In this document: positions 16,529 through 23,997 of the stretch, one piece after another
Position numbering within the stretch: the first letter of the stretch is position 1
Layout of the letters: the number at the start of each line of letters is the position of its first letter
Source: Chryseobacterium jejuense
GTDB taxonomy: Bacteria > Bacteroidota > Bacteroidia > Flavobacteriales > Weeksellaceae
Length of the DNA stretch: 64,000 nt
Assembly (NCBI RefSeq): GCF_900100075.1
Contig: NZ_FNEG01000008.1
Span: 62,001 to 126,000, forward strand
Direction of reading: 5' to 3'
The notes under the pieces: model-generated
The model's input: the letters and a program-made list of their open reading frames with translations, nothing else
What the model was told of the DNA's origin: nothing
The model's database searches: none
Position numbers and translations under genes: made by a program

Positions 16529-16558
16529 GTAGGTAAGGGGGACATTACAATCGTTACA
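16529..16558 (-). promoter_or_regulatory. Candidate ECF-sigma promoter of the TraB-sigma operon
   Basis: On the minus strand, TGTAAC (16558-16553) is followed after 16 bp by TTACCTAC (16536-16529), 37 bp before the TraB start. The -35-like TGTAAC is identical to the one before the receptor gene at 58617, with equal spacing; the -10 half is less alike. Confidence 0.4.
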
Positions 16559-16581
16559 GTTTTTTTTCAAAAAAATAAAAA

Positions 16582-16599
16582 CCTCCTGAAAACAGGAGG
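16582..16599 (-). terminator. Terminator of the DUF4349 gene
   Basis: CCTCCTG (16582-16588) and CAGGAGG (16593-16599) are a perfect stem with an AAAA loop. On the minus strand it is followed by a long T-run. It separates the DUF4349 gene from the TraB operon. Confidence 0.85.
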
Positions 16600-16634
16600 C
16601 TGTAAAATCTAAAATTATGATGATAACCTATAGG

Positions 16635-17555
16635 TTAGGAGTTTTGTTCAGAAGACTTAGAAAGTTCAGACCTTTTTGCTTTTCTTTTTCTTAAGAAATA
16701 AACCACTCCGGCTGCGATTAATACGATGGGCCATATGTTGATGAGCCCTACAATAATTCTCTGGATCAAATAAAATCCATAAACAAAACCGTCTTTTGCA
16801 TCATATATAAAGTTGTATTTATATTTATTATCAATGCTGTCTGTATTGGTTACAGCAATTTCTGCGATGCGTAGTTTGGGCTCTTTGATGTAGATGTCAA
16901 CGGTGCTGTATTTCAGGTTGTCAGCCATACTCATGGTATTCAGTTTTTGAAGATTTCCTTCAGACATGTTATCGTCACCCAAGCTTACTTTGTCTTTATT
17001 GGTTTTTATTTTCTCGATATTTTCTGAAGTCTTCTGGTTCCTTTTAGCTTCCAGCTCAGAATATTTGATATTGGCGGTAACATCTTCTGCGTTGATTGTT
17101 CTTGAATTTAAAAATAATTTGCTGGTGTTGATAGCTGTTAAAAGCTCTCCAAGTTTTTCGGTAGGTACTCTTACCTGCATTGTGTTTTCAGTCTTGTATT
17201 TTTTGATGAGCATCGCTTCAGTGTCGGAAGTGTTATAAGTATCTTCATAAACAACATTGCTCTGAAGATTGCTTTTGGTAACAAAACCTCCAAGATCTTG
17301 CACAGACTTTTCAATAGAAATGGTGGCGTTGTAAACATCTTTCACCTCCATATTTACATCTGCAGTCTTGATGAACTGCTTGTCTTTTACTTTCATACTG
17401 GCAGCAGACGAAATGCTGTCTGCTACTACGGCTGCAGAATCTGTTGAAGCTTCATAGCTTTTAAGTTCACTGGTGGTTGCTTCTCCTTTTTTACATGAAT
17501 AAATTCCCAGTAAAAGAACAGCAGATAATGATAGTGTAATGTAATTCGTTTTCAT
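16635..17555 (-). CDS. DUF4349 domain lipoprotein
   Basis: A 306-residue protein. The lipoprotein signal ends at C21 (LLGIYSC). A DUF4349 domain spans about 60-245 (VKDKQFIKTADVNMEV start, FVTKSN, MQVRVPTEKLGELL, ARTI-like SRTINAEDVTANI). A single C-terminal helix at about 258-280 and a Lys/Arg/Ser-rich tail follow. The family is thought to act in the envelope, but its biochemical role is unknown. The ATG at 17555 directly precedes the lipoprotein signal; 17588 adds a non-signal extension. Confidence 0.87.
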   Translation of the reverse strand: MKTNYITLSLSAVLLLGIYSCKKGEATTSELKSYEASTDSAAVVADSISSAASMKVKDKQFIKTADVNMEVKDVYNATISIEKSVQDLGGFVTKSNLQSNVVYEDTYNTSDTEAMLIKKYKTENTMQVRVPTEKLGELLTAINTSKLFLNSRTINAEDVTANIKYSELEAKRNQKTSENIEKIKTNKDKVSLGDDNMSEGNLQKLNTMSMADNLKYSTVDIYIKEPKLRIAEIAVTNTDSIDNKYKYNFIYDAKDGFVYGFYLIQRIIVGLINIWPIVLIAAGVVYFLRKRKAKRSELSKSSEQNS

Positions 17556-17765
17556 AGCGTAAGATTTTTGAGGTTTTGCTTGAGTCAAAGTTCAGCCAGG
17601 AATCTTTGTAATGATTGAAAATGGGAAGTAAAAAACTTGTAAAGAGAATGTTCTGTTTTAATAAATTGAATATTAGCTATTTGTAAAATGGTTGATGAAT
17701 TAGGAACTTGTTTTCGGAGTAATTTTTGCTTATCTTTTTACAAACCAAAATCACAATATATCATT

Positions 17766-19124
17766 ATGTCAAATACCTTTTCTAAAATCAGAAATGCAAT
17801 AGGGCTATTTACGTCCATAGATTTTGATCAGCTAAGTGCTATTTCACAAAAAGTAGATCTGCCCAAACTGATGCATAATTTTTCAAAACTTGATGATAAG
17901 CAACTTTCAGGACTCATGAAAATGCTTGATCCCAATAAGAAAAAGAAAGAGCTTCCTCCCATTGATGGTGATTTTTATGATATCTACCATACTTTAAGCC
18001 TAGAACAACGGGAAATACAGCTTAAAGTAAGAGCTTTCATGGAAAAAGAGGTAAAGCCTTTGGTCAATCATTACTGGCTTAGAGATGAATTCCCTTTCGA
18101 GTTGATTCCAAAATTTCAAAAACTGGATATTTGTGGAGTAACCTATGAAGGATACGGCTGTCCGGGTATGCCTTTTCTGATGGAAGGGGTTATTGCTATG
18201 GAAATGGCCAGGATTGATGCTTCTATTGCTACCTTTTTTGGAGTGCAGTCAGGGTTGGCAATGGGTTCTATTTATATCTGTGGTTCAGAAGAGCAAAAAC
18301 AAAAATGGCTTCCACAGATGCAGAAGTTTGAAAAAATAGGAGCCTTTGGACTTACCGAGCCGGAAGTGGGCTCCGGAGCTGCGGGTGGACTTACCGTTAC
18401 TTGTAAGAAAACAGAAGAAGGCTGGGTTTTAAACGGTCAGAAAAAATGGATTGGAAACGCCACCTTTGCAGACCTTGTTATTATCTGGGCAAGAGATTTA
18501 GATAGTGGAGAAGTAAAAGGATTTATTGTTGAAAAAGACAATCCCGGATATTCCGTTGAGAAAATTAAAGGAAAAATGGCCTTGAGGATTGTTCAAAACG
18601 GATTGATTACACTTAAAGACTGTTTAGTTACAGAAGAAAACCGTCTGCAGAATGCCAATTCATTTAAAGATACCGGAAAAGTACTGCGGATGACTAGGGC
18701 AGGAGTAGCATGGATGGCAACCGGATGCGCAAGAGGGGCTTATGAAAGTGCTTTAGCATATACCCGAACAAGAGAACAGTTTGGAAAACCAATTGCTTCA
18801 TTTCAGATGATTCAAGGGCATTTGGTTGAAATGTTATCTAATCTTACCGCCATGCAGACTATGGTTTTCAGATTGTCTGAAATGCAGGATGAAGGAATTT
18901 TAAAGGATGAACACGCTTCATTAGCTAAGGTTTTCTGTACATTAAGAACTCGTGACATCGTTTCCAGAGCAAGAGAAGTAATGGGTGGAAATGGTATTCT
19001 TCTGGAATATGATGTAGCCCGTTTTGTAGCTGATGCTGAGGCTATTTACTCCTATGAAGGAACTAAAGAAATCAACTCGCTCATCGTAGGACGATCGATT
19101 ACTGGTTTTAGTGCCTTTATATAA
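17766..19124 (+). CDS. Acyl-CoA dehydrogenase family protein, glutaryl-CoA-dehydrogenase-like
   Basis: A 452-residue FAD enzyme that would oxidise an acyl-CoA to its enoyl form. After an unusual N-terminal extension of about 75 residues come the N-terminal helical domain, the FAD/substrate loop FGLTEPEVGSGAAGG, the beta domain with WIGNATFADL, and the C-terminal domain with REQFGKPIASFQMIQ. The catalytic Glu is E431, in SYEGTKEINSLIVGRSITG, which resembles the glutaryl-CoA dehydrogenase signature. The ATG at 17766 was chosen over 17688 because the upstream stretch looks unlike coding sequence. Confidence 0.9.
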   Translation: MSNTFSKIRNAIGLFTSIDFDQLSAISQKVDLPKLMHNFSKLDDKQLSGLMKMLDPNKKKKELPPIDGDFYDIYHTLSLEQREIQLKVRAFMEKEVKPLVNHYWLRDEFPFELIPKFQKLDICGVTYEGYGCPGMPFLMEGVIAMEMARIDASIATFFGVQSGLAMGSIYICGSEEQKQKWLPQMQKFEKIGAFGLTEPEVGSGAAGGLTVTCKKTEEGWVLNGQKKWIGNATFADLVIIWARDLDSGEVKGFIVEKDNPGYSVEKIKGKMALRIVQNGLITLKDCLVTEENRLQNANSFKDTGKVLRMTRAGVAWMATGCARGAYESALAYTRTREQFGKPIASFQMIQGHLVEMLSNLTAMQTMVFRLSEMQDEGILKDEHASLAKVFCTLRTRDIVSRAREVMGGNGILLEYDVARFVADAEAIYSYEGTKEINSLIVGRSITGFSAFI

Positions 19125-19129
19125 GAAAG

Positions 19130-19159
19130 TTAGCAGATGATGGTTTTGTCATCTGCTAA
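19130..19159. terminator. Hairpin after the acyl-CoA dehydrogenase gene
   Basis: TTAGCAGATGA (19130-19140) and TCATCTGCTAA (19149-19159) are perfect complements with an 8-base loop. The following T-run is weak. It lies between convergent genes. Confidence 0.55.
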
Positions 19160-19175
19160 ATATAAGTTTCAATTG

Positions 19176-19553
19176 CTATCCAACAAGGTTTTTATACTTT
19201 GCTCTGTTATCAATTAATATCCAGATATTAATTAGAAAAAGAATGCCGGAAATACAAATTCCTGTGGTGGAAGGATCTCTGTAAACGTTATGGATTAAAA
19301 TTCCTGTCAAAACAGGCAGAATAATGATAGCTCCTAATGCTCTTGTTTTTGGAAAAATAAATAAAAGGCCGCCAATTACTTCTACAGTTCCTACGAGTGG
19401 TAATAACCAGCCTATTTCTCCAAATGCCGCATATAATTTCATTTGAGTTTCAGTTAGTGGGGGAGCCGGATTGTAATGAAAGAACTTGTCTAATCCTGCA
19501 TTAATAAACATAACTCCGAATAAAATACAGATGATAAGTTTGATGATTTTCAT
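19176..19553 (-). CDS. DoxX-family membrane protein
   Basis: A 125-residue inner-membrane protein with four predicted helices (about 3-20, 45-68, 72-92 and 98-116) and a short loop containing FINAGLDKFFHY near the N-terminus, as in small DoxX-like proteins. Its biochemical role is unknown. It is a single gene, convergent with the acyl-CoA dehydrogenase gene. Confidence 0.82.
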   Translation of the reverse strand: MKIIKLIICILFGVMFINAGLDKFFHYNPAPPLTETQMKLYAAFGEIGWLLPLVGTVEVIGGLLFIFPKTRALGAIIILPVLTGILIHNVYRDPSTTGICISGILFLINIWILIDNRAKYKNLVG

Positions 19554-19649
19554 AATAAATATTTTATATCAAATGTAAAATAAAAATATAATTCTATTGC
19601 GATTTTATTAGTTAAAAACATTTTTATCTGTGTTAATGGTAGGTTAATA

Positions 19650-19682
19650 TTGAATTTTGCATTGCTTTATTATTTATATTTG
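19650..19682 (+). promoter_or_regulatory. Promoter of the leader-peptide gene
   Basis: TTG (19650-19652) and, 22 bp later, TATATTTG (19675-19682), an exact TAnnTTTG -7 element, 26 bp before the ATG at 19709. Confidence 0.55.
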
Positions 19683-19708
19683 AATACAAACTAAACTCAA
19701 TAATTATT

Positions 19709-19954
19709 ATGTTGAAAAATCTTAAAAAATTAAACCGTATCAACCTGAGAGAAATTCAGGGTGGCGTTGGTATTGGAAAATGTGATATTGGCCCTATAGG
19801 ATGCCCATGTAAAATTCCGCCTGGTGATCCATGTTTGGGCGGTCCTGGAGGAGGAGGACAAGATTACGGATACTGTCCAGATATACAATCTAATATTCTT
19901 TGCACAGAAACCTGTCCAAATGGAATGCATCCATATTGCGCTGCGAGTGTATAA
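19709..19954 (+). CDS. Double-glycine-leader, cysteine-rich small peptide (bacteriocin-like)
   Basis: An 81-residue product. The N-terminus MLKNLKKLNRINLREIQGG (1-19) looks like a double-glycine secretion leader, with cleavage expected after GG. The remaining 62 residues contain eight cysteines and are rich in Gly and Pro (CPCKIPPGDPC, then GGPGGGGQ), suggesting four disulfides or a modified peptide. Such GG-leader peptides are often labelled bacteriocin-like in Chryseobacterium. No processing peptidase, ABC exporter or modification enzyme lies beside it, so the maturation machinery must be elsewhere or the role may differ. It has its own promoter and terminator, so it is an orphan one-gene unit. 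Confidence 0.75.
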   Translation: MLKNLKKLNRINLREIQGGVGIGKCDIGPIGCPCKIPPGDPCLGGPGGGGQDYGYCPDIQSNILCTETCPNGMHPYCAASV

Positions 19955-19971
19955 GATATACAAATAAAGAA

Positions 19972-19995
19972 AAGGCTGCTTTTTAAAGCAGCCTT
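19972..19995. terminator. Bidirectional terminator
   Basis: AAGGCTGCTT (19972-19981) and AAGCAGCCTT (19986-19995) form a perfect stem between the peptide gene and the convergent AI-2E transporter gene. Confidence 0.8.
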
Positions 19996-20027
19996 ATTTA
20001 TTACTCATTATTTATTGCTAATAATGC

Positions 20028-21140
20028 CTAGTCCATTTCTTTCAACGTAATATTCTTTGAGATTTTGTAGCTTTTCTTCTTTTTGTTGGGCCTTTCTTCT
20101 TCTCCAAGTAATTTTCCCCAAGGCTTTAAATCTTCAACTTTTTCACAGATAATTTTAATAATAGCAATGGCAGGAATACACAGAAACATTCCGGCAATTC
20201 CCCAAAGATGCTCTCCTAAAAGAATTCCTATAAAAGAAAATAACGCATTGATCTTCACTCGGGAGCCTACAACAAATGGAAGTACAATATTTCCATCTAC
20301 AGCATGAATACCAATATATCCTATAGCCACATAGATACAGGTTGAAGGACTGCCGGTAGCAAATGCAATAAAGCAGGAAATAACCAGTGAGATGAAAATG
20401 CCCAAATAAGGAATCACATTTAATAATCCTGTTAAAACCGCTAAAAGGATGGCGTATTTTACCCCTAAAACAGTAAGTACAATAGAGGTAAGGATAGACA
20501 CAATAATAACCTGAAGACAAAGTCCGAAGATGTATTTCTTGGTCATAACCCGAATTTCATTTACAGCAGCCTGAACACTTGATTTATGTCTTTCCTTGAA
20601 AACAGTAACAATAAAATTGTTCAACAGTCTTCTGTAATTTAAAATGAAGATAAAAAATAAGGTGAAGAATATGATGAACCCAAATCCTGTTGAAAAAATA
20701 CCGAATGTAAAACCTAAAATAGCACCGGAAGAAGATAAGAGTTTATTCAGTGCTTGGTTGATATAATCTACCTGTTCATCTACCTTTACATTAAAAGTTT
20801 TGGAAACCCAATGTTGAGCATTATTAAAAACGGTAGTAAGTTGTTCTCTCAAGTGAGGAAGGTCCTTGCTGAAATCAGATAACTGATTGGTGAAGAAATA
20901 AATGATTCCTGCTAAAATCATTAACATAATGAATACAGAAGTCATTGTTGATACAGATCTTGGAAATCTTAGTGTTCTTTCCATGAAAGTGGCTATCGGT
21001 AAAAACAGCATAGCCATAAGGAATGCAAAGAAAAAAGGTGCTAAAATGGTCTGCCCCAATGCTAAAAGATATCCGATTCCGATAATCGAGATAACAACAA
21101 GGGTGAGCTTAACAAGGAAAGGAAGTCTGAGAAAGTTCAT
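20028..21140 (-). CDS. AI-2E family transporter
   Basis: A 370-residue integral membrane protein with about eight helices and a central amphipathic segment at 85-145 (FSKDLPHLREQL, NVKVDEQVDY). It has the AI-2E/PerM family signatures, including the glycine-rich LNVIPYLGIFISLVIS near 250 and HAVDGNIVLPFVVGSR near 290. Family members include autoinducer-2 exporters and cation antiporters, so the substrate cannot be assigned. The C-terminus is basic and cytoplasmic. Confidence 0.88.
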   Translation of the reverse strand: MNFLRLPFLVKLTLVVISIIGIGYLLALGQTILAPFFFAFLMAMLFLPIATFMERTLRFPRSVSTMTSVFIMLMILAGIIYFFTNQLSDFSKDLPHLREQLTTVFNNAQHWVSKTFNVKVDEQVDYINQALNKLLSSSGAILGFTFGIFSTGFGFIIFFTLFFIFILNYRRLLNNFIVTVFKERHKSSVQAAVNEIRVMTKKYIFGLCLQVIIVSILTSIVLTVLGVKYAILLAVLTGLLNVIPYLGIFISLVISCFIAFATGSPSTCIYVAIGYIGIHAVDGNIVLPFVVGSRVKINALFSFIGILLGEHLWGIAGMFLCIPAIAIIKIICEKVEDLKPWGKLLGEEERPNKKKKSYKISKNITLKEMD

Positions 21141-21267
21141 AATCTAAAATCTGCAGTAAGGAATAAAAATAAGAAAAACCCATCGAATTGAAGAATTTTT
21201 TATTCAAACAGTGTGGATTTTTCTTTCTGCATATCAAAATTCATTCCTAAAGTCCCCTGTAAAAGCA

Positions 21268-21298
21268 GAAACACGTCCTGAATTCCAGGACGTGTTTC
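21268..21298 (-). terminator. Terminator after lon
   Basis: GAAACACGTCCTG (21268-21280) and CAGGACGTGTTTC (21286-21298) form a 13-bp perfect stem with a 5-base loop. On the minus strand it lies just after the lon stop. Confidence 0.8.
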
Positions 21299-21331
21299 TT
21301 ATTGAGAAGTTGATATGTAAATAAGTTGTTT

Positions 21332-23737
21332 TTATTTTTCAATGGCGATGTCAATGACTTCTTCCATTCTGTTGACATAGTGTACTTTCAGATTTTTTAA
21401 ATAATCCTTCTTAATTTCTTCTACATCTTTTCTGTTCGCTTCACAAAGAATAACATCTTTTACTCCCGCTCTGGTTGCGGCAAGAAGTTTTTCCTTAATT
21501 CCGCCTACAGGAAGTACTTTTCCTCTTAATGTAATTTCTCCTGTCATAGCAAGGTGAGGTTTTATCTTTTTGTTTTTAAAAGAAGAAACCATTGAAGTTA
21601 ACATAGCAATACCGGCAGAAGGTCCATCTTTTGGAGTAGCGCCTTCAGGAACGTGAACGTGGATGTTTTTCTTATCCAGATCTTCCTGAGCGATTCCCAA
21701 TTCATTATGTTTAGCCTTAATGTACTCTAATGCAATAGTAGCAGATTCTTTCATAACAGTTCCCAGATTACCGGTCATTGTTAAAGCTCCTTTTCCATTG
21801 CTTAGAATGCTTTCAATGTATAAAATGTCACCCCCTACACTTGTCCATGCAAGGCCTGTTACTACCCCTGGAGCATCTGTAATTTCAGATAAGCTTTTTG
21901 GTCTTGGAACTCCAAGAATTTCATCTACTTTTTCCAGTGAAATCTTTGGATCGTATTCTTTTGCCAAGGCGGTTTGTAATGCTACCCATCTTCCAACAGA
22001 AGCAATTCTTTTCTCTAAGGTTCTTACACCACTTTCAGAAGTGTGTGCCTCAATAATATGTTTAAGCTCAGGATTTCCAAGTTTGAATGATTTGGTATCC
22101 AAACCGTTTTCTTCCTGTTGCTTTTTGATTAAGTGTCTTTTAGCGATCTCAATTTTTTCTTCCAGAGTATATCCTGCAATCTGAATAATTTCCGTTCTGT
22201 CCAAAAGAGGAGTCTGAATGGTTGAAAGAGAGTTCGCTGTAGCAATAAACATTACTTTCGATAAATCATATCCCATTTCAAGGAAATTGTCATAGAAAGA
22301 TTTATTTTGTTCAGGATCAAGAACTTCTAGAAGTGCAGAACTTGGGTCTCCGTGAAGTCCCTGTCCAATTTTATCAATCTCATCCAAAACAATCACCGGA
22401 TTCGAGGTTCCTGCCTTTTTAATAGACTGAAGAATTCTTCCGGCCATCGCACCAATATAAGTCTTTCTGTGTCCTCGGATTTCACTTTCATCATGAAGAC
22501 CGCCTAAAGATAATCTTACATATTTTCTGCCTAAAGCATCCGCAATAGATTTCCCTAGGGAAGTTTTACCTACTCCCGGAGGTCCTACCAATAATAGGAT
22601 AGGAGACTTCATGTTGTTTTTTAATTTTAAAACAGCCATGTGCTCCAGAATTCTTTTCTTAATATCTTCAAGTCCGAAATGGGCTTTTTCTAATACTTTT
22701 TCAGCCTTAGCAATATCAAAAACATCTTTGGTGTACGTTTCCCATGGAAGATCTGTGAAGAAATCCAGATAATTTCTCTGTACATTATAGTCCGGAGAAT
22801 TAGGATTCTGTCTTTGTAATCTTCCTATTTCCTTTTGGAAATGATCCTCAACTTCCTGGTTCCATTTCTTTGTTTTTGCCTTAGCGATAAGATCTGCTAC
22901 ATCACTTTCAGGTCCGCCGCCTAATTCTTCCTGGATCGTTCTGATCTGTTGGTTCAGGAAATATTCTCTTTGCTGTTTATCAAGATCTTTTGAGGTTTTC
23001 TGATGGATCTGATTTCTCAATTCCAGTTTTCTGAAGTCCTCATGCATCATTTCATAGCACTTATTAGCTCTTTCCATCATGCTTTTTTCTTCAAGCAGCC
23101 TTTGTTTTTCCAAAGACGGGAAGCTGGCATTGGTACAGATGAAGTTCAGCAAATCATCATTGTTGTTGATGTTTTTGATCGCAAAATTAGCAGCATTAGG
23201 AATGTTAGGATCCAGCTCAATAATTTTTAAAGCAAGATCTTTGATGTTTTCCAGTAAAGCTTCATATTCCTCCTGATTTTTAGGCTTAGTATCCTTCAGT
23301 TTGGTGATTTCAGCTCTGAAATAAGGTTGGTTTTCAATGATTTTCTTGATTTTAAATCTATGGAAACCTTTAGTGATAGCCGTAATGTTACCTTCGGGAA
23401 GTTTTATAATCTTAATAATCTTTGCTAATGTACCGGTTGTATAGATATCCTTTTCGGTAGGTTGCTCAAGATCAGAGTTCTTTTGGCTTACAATTCCGAT
23501 GAAATCTCCGTTTTTCTGCGCTTCCTCAAGGAGTTGTATAGATGTTTTTCTTCCTGCAGTAATAGGAATTACCACATTCGGGAACATCACCATATTTCTT
23601 ACCGGAAGTATTGGGAATATTTTCTGTTCGGAATTTTTTTCAGTCTCTCCAAAGTCGGAAAGATTGATTTCTTCAGTAACGATATCAAAACCGTCGCTGA
23701 TCATTTCTTCTAAACTTATATCTTCAAATTCTGTCAT
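21332..23737 (-). CDS. lon: ATP-dependent endopeptidase Lon
   Basis: An 801-residue LonA protease degrading misfolded and regulatory proteins in the cytoplasm. Domain order: N-terminal substrate-binding domain (about 40-235), coiled-coil region, AAA+ module with Walker A GPPGVGKTS and Walker B VIVLDEID, and a C-terminal protease domain with the catalytic dyad S707 (PKDGPSAGIAM) and K750 (GGIKEK). Length is normal for the family. A perfect 13-base palindrome lies 12 bp before the start codon. It is divergent from the PpiD-like gene. Confidence 0.98.
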   Translation of the reverse strand: MTEFEDISLEEMISDGFDIVTEEINLSDFGETEKNSEQKIFPILPVRNMVMFPNVVIPITAGRKTSIQLLEEAQKNGDFIGIVSQKNSDLEQPTEKDIYTTGTLAKIIKIIKLPEGNITAITKGFHRFKIKKIIENQPYFRAEITKLKDTKPKNQEEYEALLENIKDLALKIIELDPNIPNAANFAIKNINNNDDLLNFICTNASFPSLEKQRLLEEKSMMERANKCYEMMHEDFRKLELRNQIHQKTSKDLDKQQREYFLNQQIRTIQEELGGGPESDVADLIAKAKTKKWNQEVEDHFQKEIGRLQRQNPNSPDYNVQRNYLDFFTDLPWETYTKDVFDIAKAEKVLEKAHFGLEDIKKRILEHMAVLKLKNNMKSPILLLVGPPGVGKTSLGKSIADALGRKYVRLSLGGLHDESEIRGHRKTYIGAMAGRILQSIKKAGTSNPVIVLDEIDKIGQGLHGDPSSALLEVLDPEQNKSFYDNFLEMGYDLSKVMFIATANSLSTIQTPLLDRTEIIQIAGYTLEEKIEIAKRHLIKKQQEENGLDTKSFKLGNPELKHIIEAHTSESGVRTLEKRIASVGRWVALQTALAKEYDPKISLEKVDEILGVPRPKSLSEITDAPGVVTGLAWTSVGGDILYIESILSNGKGALTMTGNLGTVMKESATIALEYIKAKHNELGIAQEDLDKKNIHVHVPEGATPKDGPSAGIAMLTSMVSSFKNKKIKPHLAMTGEITLRGKVLPVGGIKEKLLAATRAGVKDVILCEANRKDVEEIKKDYLKNLKVHYVNRMEEVIDIAIEK

Positions 23738-23748
23738 AATGGAAAGAA

Positions 23749-23761
23749 TGACAAATTGTCA
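23749..23761. promoter_or_regulatory. Palindromic operator candidate before lon
   Basis: TGACAA-A-TTGTCA is a perfect palindrome, 11 bases clear of the lon ATG. It overlaps the likely transcription start or 5' leader and could be a repressor or heat-shock regulator site. Confidence 0.4.
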
Positions 23762-23960
23762 TTTTCGTATTTAATCGTTAAATGGATTTTTTATAATAAG
23801 CCTTGAAAACGTGTGCTATATTATAATGTACTAGATTGCACAATACTTATGCCATTTGTTTTTTGCTAAAAAATATGGTCAAAATTTCCTTTTTTAGATA
23901 ATCTTTAGGAATTAAAATGAAAATAAAGAACTTCTGCTTCTCTAATTTCTTAAAAATGTG

Positions 23961-23968
23961 TATTTTCG
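23961..23968 (+). promoter_or_regulatory. Candidate -7 element of the PpiD-like gene
   Basis: TATTTTCG, one mismatch from TAnnTTTG, 29 bp before the ATG at 23998. Confidence 0.3.
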
Positions 23969-23997
23969 CAAACTGATAAAAAACTATAATTTATAAA

